A stretch of 64,000 nucleotides of DNA from Actinomadura macra NBRC 14102 (GTDB taxonomy: Bacteria > Actinomycetota > Actinomycetes > Streptosporangiales > Streptosporangiaceae). The DNA lies in the NCBI RefSeq assembly GCF_001552215.1, contig NZ_BCQT01000027.1:1-64000 (forward strand), read 5' to 3'. The number at the start of each line of letters is the position of its first letter. Positions within the stretch are counted from its first letter, which is position 1. The position numbers and the translations under genes are program-made. The notes beneath the pieces are model-generated. The model searched no databases. It saw nothing but the letters and a program-made list of their open reading frames with translations, and was not told where the DNA came from. Shown here piece by piece: positions 8,464 to 16,700 of this stretch.

Positions 8464-10503
8464 GTGGTCGTGCTGCGCAGTTATGTATCGGGTTCGTGGT
8501 CTTCGCCGGATGACGAGGGTGCGCCGTTGCGCGACGCCGTGACGGGGGAGGAGGTCGCGCGGATCTCCTCGGCGGGGATCGACATGGGCGCCGCCCTCGA
8601 CCATGGGAGACGTGTCGGCGGCCCGGTGCTGCGGGAGTTGACGTTCCACCAGCGCGCCGCGCTGCTGAAGGCGCTCGCCTCCCACCTGAGGGAGCACCGC
8701 GAAGAGCTGTACGCCTTGTCGGCGCGGACCGGTGCGACATTGAACGATGCCCGGTTCGACGTGGACGGCGGTATCGGCGTGCTGTTCGGCTATGCGAGCA
8801 AGGGCAGGCGGGAACTGCCCAACGACCGGATCCTGATCGAGGGGAACGTCGAGCCACTGAGCAAGGAGGGCACGTTCACCGGGCAGCATCTGTGCACGCC
8901 GTCCCGGGGCGTGGCGGTCCAGATCAACGCGTTCAACTTCCCGGTGTGGGGGCCGCTGGAGAAGCTGGCGCCCGCGTTCCTCGCGGGGGTACCGAGCCTG
9001 ATCAAGCCCGCGAGCCAGACCGCCTATCTGACGGCCCGGCTGGTGGAGCTGATCGTCGAGTCCGGCATCCTGCCGGAGGGCACGGTGCAGATGGTGTGCG
9101 GAGAGCCGCGCGACCTGCTCGACCACCTCACCGAGCAGGACATCGTCGGATTCACCGGATCGGCGTCCACGGCACGGCTGCTGCGCACGCATCCCGTGAT
9201 CGTCGGGAACGCCGTGCGGTTCAACGCCGAGGCCGACTCGCTGAACTGCTCGATCCTCGGCCCGGACGCCACACCCGGGACGCCGGAGTTCGACCTGTTC
9301 GTCGACCAGCTCGTCACCGAGATGACCGTGAAGGCCGGGCAGAAGTGCACCGCGATCCGGCGTGCGCTGGTTCCGGCGTCCCGCATCGACGACGTCGCCG
9401 GCGCGGCCGCCGAGCGGCTGGCCGCGATCACGGTCGGGAACCCGGCCGTCCCGGAGGTCCGGATGGGAGCACTCGCCGGCCTCGACCAGCGCGAGGAGGT
9501 GCGGCGCTCGCTCAAGGCACTGCTGGACGCGGCGCGTGTCGTCACCGGTGACCCCGGCCGCGTCGAGGTCGTGGGCGCGGACGCCGAGCGGGGCGCGTTC
9601 ATGGCGCCGATCCTGCTGCGCGCCGACGACGCCGACCGCGCCGAGCCGCACGAGGTCGAGGCGTTCGGGCCGGTGAGCACCCTGCTGCCCTACGAGGGGG
9701 CCGAACGGGCGATCGAGCTCGCCGCGCGCGGCCGGGGCAGCCTCGCCGGGTCCGTGGTCACCGCCGACGCCGACTTCGCGCGCCGCGTCGTGCTCGGCAC
9801 CGCGCCCTGGCACGGCCGGCTGCTCGTCCTGACCACCGAGGACGCCAAGGAGTCCACCGGGCACGGGTCGCCGCTGCCCGCGCTCGTCCACGGCGGCCCC
9901 GGGCGCGCCGGCGGCGGCGAGGAACTGGGCGGGATCCGCGGCGTCGTCCACCACATGCGCCGCACCGCCGTCCAGGCCGGTCCGGCGATGCTCACCGCGA
10001 TCACCGGCCGGTGGGTCCCCGGCACCGACCGGACGGTCACCGGCGAGCACCCGTTCCGCAAGCATCTGGAGGACCTGCGGGTCGGCGACACCGCCGTCGG
10101 CGGGCCGCGTGCGGTCACCCTCGACGACGTGGAGCATTTCGCCGAGTTCACCGGCGACACCTTCTACGCCCACATGGACGAGGAGGCCGCCCGCGCCAAC
10201 CCGTTCTTCGGCGGGCGTGTCGCGCACGGCTACCTCATCGTGTCCTTCGCGGCCGGGATGTTCGTCGACCCGGCCCCCGGGCCCGTCCTGGCGAACTACG
10301 GCCTGGAGAACCTGCGCTTCCTCGCCCCCGTCAACCCGGGGGACGAGCTGACCGTCACGCTGACCGCCAAGCAGATCACCCCGCGGGAGGGCGCGGACTA
10401 CGGCGAGGTCCGCTGGGACACCGACGTCACCAACCAGGACGGCGCCTCGGTCGCCAAGTACGACGTGCTGACCCTGGTGGCCAAGCGGCCGGTCCACGAC
10501 TGA
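8464..10503 (+). CDS. paaZ: PaaZ: oxepin-CoA hydrolase / semialdehyde dehydrogenase
   Basis: A 679-residue fusion that opens the oxepin-CoA ring and oxidises the resulting aldehyde in aerobic phenylacetate breakdown. Residues 1-510 are an aldehyde dehydrogenase with Glu256 (NAEADSLN) and nucleophile Cys295 (AGQKCTAIRR), the same numbers as in the E. coli enzyme. Residues about 535-679 are a MaoC-type R-hydratase with Asp565 and His570 (GDTFYAHMD) and FFGGRVAHGY. The GTG start follows GAGGAGGT. No other paa genes (paaABCDE, paaG, paaH, paaK) are in the window; a LysR regulator follows after 26 bases. It may serve a pathway encoded elsewhere. Confidence 0.93.
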   Translation: MVVLRSYVSGSWSSPDDEGAPLRDAVTGEEVARISSAGIDMGAALDHGRRVGGPVLRELTFHQRAALLKALASHLREHREELYALSARTGATLNDARFDVDGGIGVLFGYASKGRRELPNDRILIEGNVEPLSKEGTFTGQHLCTPSRGVAVQINAFNFPVWGPLEKLAPAFLAGVPSLIKPASQTAYLTARLVELIVESGILPEGTVQMVCGEPRDLLDHLTEQDIVGFTGSASTARLLRTHPVIVGNAVRFNAEADSLNCSILGPDATPGTPEFDLFVDQLVTEMTVKAGQKCTAIRRALVPASRIDDVAGAAAERLAAITVGNPAVPEVRMGALAGLDQREEVRRSLKALLDAARVVTGDPGRVEVVGADAERGAFMAPILLRADDADRAEPHEVEAFGPVSTLLPYEGAERAIELAARGRGSLAGSVVTADADFARRVVLGTAPWHGRLLVLTTEDAKESTGHGSPLPALVHGGPGRAGGGEELGGIRGVVHHMRRTAVQAGPAMLTAITGRWVPGTDRTVTGEHPFRKHLEDLRVGDTAVGGPRAVTLDDVEHFAEFTGDTFYAHMDEEAARANPFFGGRVAHGYLIVSFAAGMFVDPAPGPVLANYGLENLRFLAPVNPGDELTVTLTAKQITPREGADYGEVRWDTDVTNQDGASVAKYDVLTLVAKRPVHD

Positions 10504-10529
10504 CCGGCGCACCGACCGGAAGGCGCGGC

Positions 10530-11471
10530 ATGATCAGCCCGCTGCACATCCAGACGGTGCGCGAGGTCGTGCGCACCGGGTCGTTCGCGGACGCCGCGCG
10601 CAACCTCGGCTACACGGCGTCCGCCGTGTCCCAGCAGGTCGCCGCGCTGGAGCGGGCCTGCGGGCTGCTGCTGTTCGAGCGCCGGGCCCGCAGCGTCCGC
10701 CCCACCAGCGCCGCGTTCCTGCTGGTCAGCAAGGGCAACGACGTTCTGTCGGCGCTGGACACGCTGGAAAGGGAGCTGCGCACGGTCGCCAGCGGGGAGC
10801 ACGGCGCGCTGCAACTCGGCAGCTTCCCGACCGCCAGCGCCCGCATCCTGCCGGGAATGCTGGCGGAGCTGTCGCGGGTCCGGCCCGGGATCGAGATCAC
10901 GCTGTCGGAGGGCGAGCCGGACGAACTGCTGCCCGAACTGCTCGACGGCGACCTCGACCTGCAACTGGTCTACCGCTACGACCTGATCCCGCGCACCTGG
11001 CCCGCCCGGATCGTCGAGACGCCGGTGATGGACGAGGACCTGGTGCTGTGCGTGCCCGTCGACCATCCCCTCGCCGGCGGCCGTACCGTCCGGCTGCGGG
11101 AGCTGCGGTCGGAGACCTGGATCGCGAGCCGCCCGGAGAGCGCGGGTGCGCAGGCGCTGCTGCGGCTGTGCGGCACCGCCGGGTTCACGCCCAACATCGC
11201 GTTCCGCAGTAACGACTATGCGGTGGTGTGCGGGCTGGTCGGCTGCGGCCTGGGCATCGCGCTGGTCCCCGCGCTCGGCTGCGTCCCCCGCCCGGGGCTG
11301 CGGACCCTGCGGCTCAGCCGCCGTACCCCGCGCCGGCACGTGACCGTGCTGCGCCGCGTCACCAACACCAACCCGCTCGTCAAGGACGCGATGCGCGGAC
11401 TGACCGAGGCCGCCCGCAGCGTGCAGGCCGAGATCTGCGGCGGCGCCGGCCCCGGCGGGCAGCGCGAGTAG
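10530..11471 (+). CDS. LysR-family transcriptional regulator
   Basis: A 313-residue LTTR. The N-terminal winged helix reads LHIQTVREVVRTGSFADAAR and NLGYTASAVSQQVAALERAC, followed by the linker helix and a two-lobed effector domain (LQLGSFPTASARILPGMLAE; DYAVVCGLVGCGLGIALVPA). It sits 26 bases downstream of paaZ in the same direction and may be co-transcribed with it. Whether it controls paaZ or the convergent FAD-oxidoreductase unit cannot be told from sequence. Confidence 0.9.
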   Translation: MISPLHIQTVREVVRTGSFADAARNLGYTASAVSQQVAALERACGLLLFERRARSVRPTSAAFLLVSKGNDVLSALDTLERELRTVASGEHGALQLGSFPTASARILPGMLAELSRVRPGIEITLSEGEPDELLPELLDGDLDLQLVYRYDLIPRTWPARIVETPVMDEDLVLCVPVDHPLAGGRTVRLRELRSETWIASRPESAGAQALLRLCGTAGFTPNIAFRSNDYAVVCGLVGCGLGIALVPALGCVPRPGLRTLRLSRRTPRRHVTVLRRVTNTNPLVKDAMRGLTEAARSVQAEICGGAGPGGQRE

Positions 11472-11511
11472 CCGGGCCGGCTCGGCCACCCGCACCCTCG
11501 GCGCGTGCACG

Positions 11512-12654
11512 TCAGACACGGTTGGTCTCCGGGCGGAGCCGGTCGCCGGCCAGCCGCGCCGCGTGCAGCGGGGCGACGTCCGCGAACGGTTCGCGGCCGA
11601 GGTACAGATCCCGGATCACCTCACCGACCGCCGGCCCCTGGAGGAAGCCGTGGCCGGAGAAGCCCGTCGCGTACAGGAAGCGGGACACCTCCCGGTCCTC
11701 GCCGATGAGCGCGTTGTGGTCGGGGGTGACCTCGTACAGCCCCGCCCAGCCGCCCGTCAGGCCGACGTCCAGCAGCCGAGGCGCGCGCAAGCCGATCGCC
11801 TCGGTGAGGCGGGGGAGCCAGGCGTCGCTGTAGCCGAGCGCGAACCCCGGCCGCTCATCCGGATCGGACATCCCGAGCATCAGGCCCGCACCCTCGCCGT
11901 GGAAGTAGAACGAGGTCGTGAAGTCGATCGTCATCGGCACCGGGCGGGGCAGATCCGGCATCGGCTCGGTGAAGACGATCTGCCGCCGCAGCGGCTGCAC
12001 CGGGAGGTCCACCCCCGCCATCGCGCCGATGGCCGCGGACCAGGCCCCCGCCGCGCAGACGACCGTGGACGTCTCGATGCGGCCGTGCGAGGTGCGGACC
12101 GCCGTGATCCGCCCGCCGTTGGCGTCGATGCCGAGGACCGCGCAGCGGGTGCGGATCTCGGCGCCGTGCCGGCGTGCCCCGGTCGCGTACCCGAGCACCA
12201 CCGACTCCGGCGTGCAGTGCCCGTCGTCGGGGGAGAACGCGGCGGCCAGCAACCCGTCCGGTTCGATCAGCGGGGACAGCCGCCGGGCCTCCGCCACCGT
12301 GAGCATGCGGCTCGGCACGCCAAGCCCGTTCTGCAGAGCCACGCTCCGCTCGAACGCCTCGACGTCCGCCGCCCGCGACAGCAGGAACAGGTACCCGACC
12401 CGGCGCAGATCGATCTCCTGACCCGGCCGCGTTCCGAAACGGGCGAACGCCTCCAGGCTGCGGGCGCCCAGCCGGATGTTGACCTCGTCGGAGAACTGCG
12501 CCCGGATCCCGCCCGCCGCCTTGCAGGTCGAGCCGGAGCCCAGTTCGTCCCGCTCCACCAGCACCACCCGCCGTACCCCGGCCTCGGCGAGATGGAAGGC
12601 GATGCTCGTCCCCATCACGCCGCCGCCGATGACGACGACCTCGGCCGCGTCCAC
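11512..12654 (-). CDS. FAD-dependent amine/amino-acid oxidoreductase (DAO fold)
   Basis: A 380-residue flavoprotein of the DAO superfamily (sarcosine oxidase beta/glycine oxidase type). The FAD-binding beta-alpha-beta is VVVIGGGVMGTSIAFHLAEA close to the N-terminus, with ELGSGSTCKAAGGIRAQFS as the second family block and GGWAGLYEVTPDHNALIGE plus TGFSGHGFLQGPAVGEVI at the C-terminus. The GTG start lies 8 bases past the stop of the aldehyde dehydrogenase gene, so the two form an operon. A natural reading is oxidation of an amine or amino acid to an imine/aldehyde that the neighbour oxidises. The substrate is not evident. Confidence 0.85.
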   Translation of the reverse strand: MDAAEVVVIGGGVMGTSIAFHLAEAGVRRVVLVERDELGSGSTCKAAGGIRAQFSDEVNIRLGARSLEAFARFGTRPGQEIDLRRVGYLFLLSRAADVEAFERSVALQNGLGVPSRMLTVAEARRLSPLIEPDGLLAAAFSPDDGHCTPESVVLGYATGARRHGAEIRTRCAVLGIDANGGRITAVRTSHGRIETSTVVCAAGAWSAAIGAMAGVDLPVQPLRRQIVFTEPMPDLPRPVPMTIDFTTSFYFHGEGAGLMLGMSDPDERPGFALGYSDAWLPRLTEAIGLRAPRLLDVGLTGGWAGLYEVTPDHNALIGEDREVSRFLYATGFSGHGFLQGPAVGEVIRDLYLGREPFADVAPLHAARLAGDRLRPETNRV

Positions 12655-12662
12655 CGCGCCCC

Positions 12663-14201
12663 CTACAGCCGGAAGTCCAGGTCGGGTTCGATCTCTAGGA
12701 CGTCCATCTGCGCCTTCTGGAGCCGTCCCGAGTGGTCCCAGTTCATCGACTGCCAGCGGGTGAACTGGTCCAGCACCCACATGCCCGACTGGCGGCTCCC
12801 GTTGCCCGACCGTCCGTTCCCGCCGAACGGCAGGTGCGCCTCGGCCCCGGAGGTGGAGTTGTTCACGCTGACCATTCCCGCCGAGATCCGCCGCCGGAAC
12901 GCGAACACCTTCGCCGGGTCCGAGGTGTAGATCGACGCGGACAGCCCGTAGCCGGGGGCGTTGGCGAGGGCGACGGCCTCGTCCAGCGTGCCGTACGGCG
13001 CGACGCCGATGATCGGGCCGAACGTCTCGTTCATGAACAGCGCGTCGCCGGGACCCGTGCCGTCCACGATCACCGGGTGGTAGAAGAGCCCGGCAGCCGG
13101 GTCGCCGACGAAGCCCGCGCGTGGGTTCGCCGCCGTGATCCGCCCCGTCCCGGACGAGCCGTGCACGGTGTGGCCCGGGCCGATCCAGCCGAGGGCCTTC
13201 TCGAAGCCGTCCGCGAAACGCTCGCTGATCAGCGGCCCGAACAGCACGTCGCCGGCGGGGTCGCCGACCGGCGCGGCGCGCGTCGCCTCGTCCAGCAACC
13301 GGACGAACTCCGCGTGCACCGACTCGTGCACGATCGCCGTGCCCAGGGAGGTGCACCGCTGCCCGGCCGTCCCGAACCCGGAGAACAGGGCGCCCTCGAC
13401 CGCCAGGGGAAGGTCGGCGTCCTCGGTGACCACCATCGGGTTCTTGCCGCCCAGTTCCAGGCACGGTGTCTGCAGGTGCCGGCCGCACAACCCACCGATC
13501 CGCGACCCGACCTCGGTGGAGCCGGTGAAGCCCACCTTGTCGACGAGCCCCGCGTCCAGCGCGAGTTCAAGGCCGCGGAACGTTTCCGGGCCGTCGGCGT
13601 ACACGAGGTTGAGGACGCCCTCGGGGAGGCCGGCGTGCGCGAACAGGTGGTAGAACGCCTCCGCGCACGCCGCCGCGTATTCGGCGGGCTTCCACACGAC
13701 CGTGTTCCCGCACAGCAACGCCGGCACGATGTACCAGGACGGCACGGCGACCGGGAAGTTCCCGGCCGTGATCACGGTGACGACGCCGACCGGGTCGCGG
13801 AACGTGAACAGCTGCTTGTCCGGCATCTCGGACGGGACGGTCTGCCCGTACAGCCGCCGCCCCTCTCCGAGGAAGAAAGCGCACGTGTCCGCGATCTCCT
13901 GGACCTCGCCGAGCGCCTCGGCGTACGGCTTGCCGACCTCCCGGGTGACCACCCGGGCGAGGGCCTGCTTGTTGGCCTCGACCAGCCGCCCTGCGGCGGC
14001 GATGGCCTGCCCGCGGACGGGTGCCGGCACATCTCGCCAGGCGTCCTGCGCCGCCCGCGCGGCCCGGCACGCGGCCACGACGTCACCGGCCTCGGCGAGC
14101 GCCACCTCGGCGACGACCTCGGACGTGCGGGAGGGGTCGGTGGAGTGGTAGGAGCGCGGCCCCGCCGGGATCCGGGCGCCGCCGATGATGGAGGAGAGCA
14201 C
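12663..14201 (-). CDS. Aldehyde dehydrogenase (semialdehyde type)
   Basis: A 512-residue NAD(P)-dependent aldehyde dehydrogenase. Visible are the Rossmann segment VITAGNFPVAVPSWYIVPAL, VGFTGSTEVGSRI, the general base Glu in LELGGKNPMVV and the nucleophile Cys near residue 283 in GTAGQRCTSLG. It is longer than the average 480 residues and its N-terminal NFPVAVPSW wording recalls semialdehyde dehydrogenases of amino-acid breakdown (alpha-aminoadipic-semialdehyde type), but that is not decisive. The GTG at 14201 gives the family's length. It leads a two-gene unit with the FAD oxidoreductase and is divergent from the E1 gene, so the three may belong to one catabolic pathway. Confidence 0.85.
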   Translation of the reverse strand: MLSSIIGGARIPAGPRSYHSTDPSRTSEVVAEVALAEAGDVVAACRAARAAQDAWRDVPAPVRGQAIAAAGRLVEANKQALARVVTREVGKPYAEALGEVQEIADTCAFFLGEGRRLYGQTVPSEMPDKQLFTFRDPVGVVTVITAGNFPVAVPSWYIVPALLCGNTVVWKPAEYAAACAEAFYHLFAHAGLPEGVLNLVYADGPETFRGLELALDAGLVDKVGFTGSTEVGSRIGGLCGRHLQTPCLELGGKNPMVVTEDADLPLAVEGALFSGFGTAGQRCTSLGTAIVHESVHAEFVRLLDEATRAAPVGDPAGDVLFGPLISERFADGFEKALGWIGPGHTVHGSSGTGRITAANPRAGFVGDPAAGLFYHPVIVDGTGPGDALFMNETFGPIIGVAPYGTLDEAVALANAPGYGLSASIYTSDPAKVFAFRRRISAGMVSVNNSTSGAEAHLPFGGNGRSGNGSRQSGMWVLDQFTRWQSMNWDHSGRLQKAQMDVLEIEPDLDFRL

Positions 14202-14436
14202 GCTCCCAGCCTGGCCGGGCGGCCGCGTCCACGCCAAGATCGGGAAGAGCGTGTCTTGCTTACCGCGAGGCCAAGCCCGGCTGAGGCTCCCGCCGTTAGC
14301 GTTCCTTGGCCAACCGCCAACCGGTTCGCGGCCTGCGGAGCTTGGCTCCGACGCCGGCGGCGGCCGATGCTCGAATCCGCCGGTAGATCGCCGGCATGGT
14401 GTAGCACTTCGCAGGCACGACGACGCAGGAGCCCGC

Positions 14437-16599
14437 ATGTCCGAGCCCGCCGACGTCCACTTTCTGGAGAAGGCCGCGGCCCTCCGGCCACCGGAGGCGT
14501 CGCCCCCTCCTCCGTCCCGGCTGCTCACCGACGGGCGCCTCCTGGAGTTGTTCGACGCGCAGATGGGCAGCAGGCACCTGGATCTCGCCGCCCGCCGGCT
14601 CCGGGCGGACGGGCACGGCTTCTACACGATCGGCTCGGCCGGTCACGAGGGCGGCGCCGCCGTGGCCGCGGCCCTGCGTCCGGAGGATCCGGCGCTGCTG
14701 CACTACCGGTCCGGCGCGTTCTTCCTGGAACGCGCGAGGCAGGTGCCGGGCGGGAACGCGCTCCGCGACATCCTCCTCGGCCTGGTCGCCGCCGCGGCGG
14801 ACCCCGTCTCGGGCGGGCGCCACAAGGTGTTCGGCGGCCACCGGCTCAACGTCATCCCGCAAACGTCGACCATCGCCTCCCACCTCCCGCGCGCGCTCGG
14901 TGTCGCCTTCGCGATCGAGCGCGCGGCACGGCTCGGCCTCGACGCACCCTGGCCGCGCGACGCGGTGACCGTCTGCGGCTTCGGCGACGCCTCGGCCAAC
15001 CACTCGACCGCGACCGGTGCGATCAACGCGGCGGTGAACTGCGGCTACCAGGGCCTGCCGATGCCGCTCCTGCTGGTGTGCGAGGACAACGGCATCGGCA
15101 TCAGCGTCCGCACACCTCCCGGCTGGATCCATGCGGCCTACGGCTCCCGCCCCGGGCTGGCCTACTTCCGTGGCGACGGCTGCGACCTTGAGGACGCCTA
15201 CGACGCGGCGTGCCGGGCCGCGGCCTGGGTCCGTGCGCACCGCCGTCCGGCATTCCTTCACCTGCGCACCGTCCGCTTGATGGGGCACGCGGGCTCCGAC
15301 GTCGAGACCTCCTACCGCACCTCCGCCGAGATCGCCGCCGACCTGGAGGCCGACCCGCTGCTCGGCACCGCGCGGCTGCTCGTCGACCGGGGCGCGGCGA
15401 CCGCCGCCGAGATCGTCGCGCTGTACGAGGCCAAGCGCGTCGAGGTGGCGACCCTCGCCGGCGAGGTCGCAGGTTCCCCGCGGCTCGCTTCGGCGGCGGA
15501 GGTCATGGCCCCGCTGGCGGCCCCCGTCCGCACGCGCCCGGCGCCGGATCGGCCCGTACACGACCGGCCCGCCGGTGAGCCGGCGACCGTCGCGCAGGCG
15601 ATCAACCGGACCCTCGGTGAGCTGCTCGACGAGCGGCCGGGGCTGCTGGTGTTCGGTGAGGACGTGGCGCGTAAGGGCGGCGTGTACGGCGTCACCCGAG
15701 GGCTGGCCCGGCGGGCCGGTGCGGCACGTGTGTTCGACACGATCCTGGACGAGCAGTCGATCCTCGGCCTGGCGCTCGGGCTCGGGCTGGCGGGGATGGT
15801 CCCGGTGCCGGAGATCCAGTACCTGGCCTACCTGCACAACGCCGCCGACCAGATCCGCGGCGAGGCGGCGACCCTGCCGTTCTTCTCCGCCGGGCGCTAC
15901 CGCAACCCGATGGTCGTGCGCATCGCCGCGTACGCCTATCAGAAGGGGTTCGGCGGCCACTTTCACAACGACAACGCGGTGGCGGCGCTCCGCGACGTGC
16001 CCGGCCTTGTGATCGCCTCGCCCGCGCGTCCGGACGACGCCGCCGGGATGCTGCGCACCTGCGTGGACGCCGCCGAGGACGCCGGGCGCGTCTGCGTCCT
16101 GCTGGAACCGATCGCCCTCTACCACCATCGTGACCTGTACGAGGACGGTGACGGCGGCTGGCTCGCCGCGCCCGGGTCCGCCGCGGTCCCGCTCGGCCGG
16201 GCGCGGGTGTACGGGACGGGCGGCGACGTCACGATCGTCACGTATGCGAACGGGCTGCGGATGAGCCTGCGCGCGGCGCGGCGCCTGGAGGGCCGGGGCG
16301 TGCGCTGCCGTGTCCTCGACCTGCGCTGGATCGCACCGCTTCCGGTGGACGACCTGCTCCGCGAGGCGGCGGCGACCGGCGCCGTCCTGGTCGCCGACGA
16401 GACCCGCCGTACCGGCGGCGTCTCCGAGGCCGTCCTCACCGCGCTCGCCGATCGGGGCTTTCGCGGCCGCGCCGCCCGCGTCACGAGCGAGGACAGCTTC
16501 ATCCCGCTCGGCGATGCCGCCTACCATGTGCTGCTGTCGGAGAATGTGATAGAAGTCGCCGTTTTGAGGCTTGTCGGCGGGCAAGCTGGAACCTTCTGA
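14437..16599 (+). CDS. Thiamine-dependent 2-oxoacid dehydrogenase E1, fused alpha-beta
   Basis: A 720-residue single-chain E1. Residues about 60-370 are the alpha part with the thiamine diphosphate motif GDASANHSTATGAINAAVNC; residues about 395-720 are the beta part (FGEDVARKGGVYGVTRGLA, FDTILDEQSILGLALGLGLA, AYQKGFGGHFHNDN). The order suits branched-chain or related 2-oxoacid decarboxylating dehydrogenases. No E2 or E3 gene is nearby, so it must use partners encoded elsewhere or act otherwise. GCAGGAGC precedes the ATG. The 235-base spacer toward the divergent aldehyde dehydrogenase holds two perfect 8-bp palindromes, TTGGCCAA (14306-14313) and AACCGGTT (14319-14326), possible operators. Confidence 0.87.
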   Translation: MSEPADVHFLEKAAALRPPEASPPPPSRLLTDGRLLELFDAQMGSRHLDLAARRLRADGHGFYTIGSAGHEGGAAVAAALRPEDPALLHYRSGAFFLERARQVPGGNALRDILLGLVAAAADPVSGGRHKVFGGHRLNVIPQTSTIASHLPRALGVAFAIERAARLGLDAPWPRDAVTVCGFGDASANHSTATGAINAAVNCGYQGLPMPLLLVCEDNGIGISVRTPPGWIHAAYGSRPGLAYFRGDGCDLEDAYDAACRAAAWVRAHRRPAFLHLRTVRLMGHAGSDVETSYRTSAEIAADLEADPLLGTARLLVDRGAATAAEIVALYEAKRVEVATLAGEVAGSPRLASAAEVMAPLAAPVRTRPAPDRPVHDRPAGEPATVAQAINRTLGELLDERPGLLVFGEDVARKGGVYGVTRGLARRAGAARVFDTILDEQSILGLALGLGLAGMVPVPEIQYLAYLHNAADQIRGEAATLPFFSAGRYRNPMVVRIAAYAYQKGFGGHFHNDNAVAALRDVPGLVIASPARPDDAAGMLRTCVDAAEDAGRVCVLLEPIALYHHRDLYEDGDGGWLAAPGSAAVPLGRARVYGTGGDVTIVTYANGLRMSLRAARRLEGRGVRCRVLDLRWIAPLPVDDLLREAAATGAVLVADETRRTGGVSEAVLTALADRGFRGRAARVTSEDSFIPLGDAAYHVLLSENVIEVAVLRLVGGQAGTF

Positions 16600-16700
16600 T
16601 CCGCCGGGGGAGCGGACCGGATCCCGACCGGCTTGGCCCCGCCGTGCCCGGTGCCGGACGGGGCACACGTCCGCACACGTCCGAGGAAAGGCGGCCCGCG

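Noticed and set aside
7483..10512. A 1009-codon open frame on the minus strand opposite paaZ
   Set aside because: It runs antisense through paaZ and the HEAT-like gene; the composition (Arg/Gly/Val/Asp shadow of high-GC codons) and the exact PaaZ active sites on the plus strand show it is a mirror frame.
11512..13488. A 658-residue oxidoreductase fusion
   Set aside because: The first half is the mirror frame of the aldehyde dehydrogenase on the same strand; a GTG at 12654, 8 bases after that gene's stop, starts the FAD motif.
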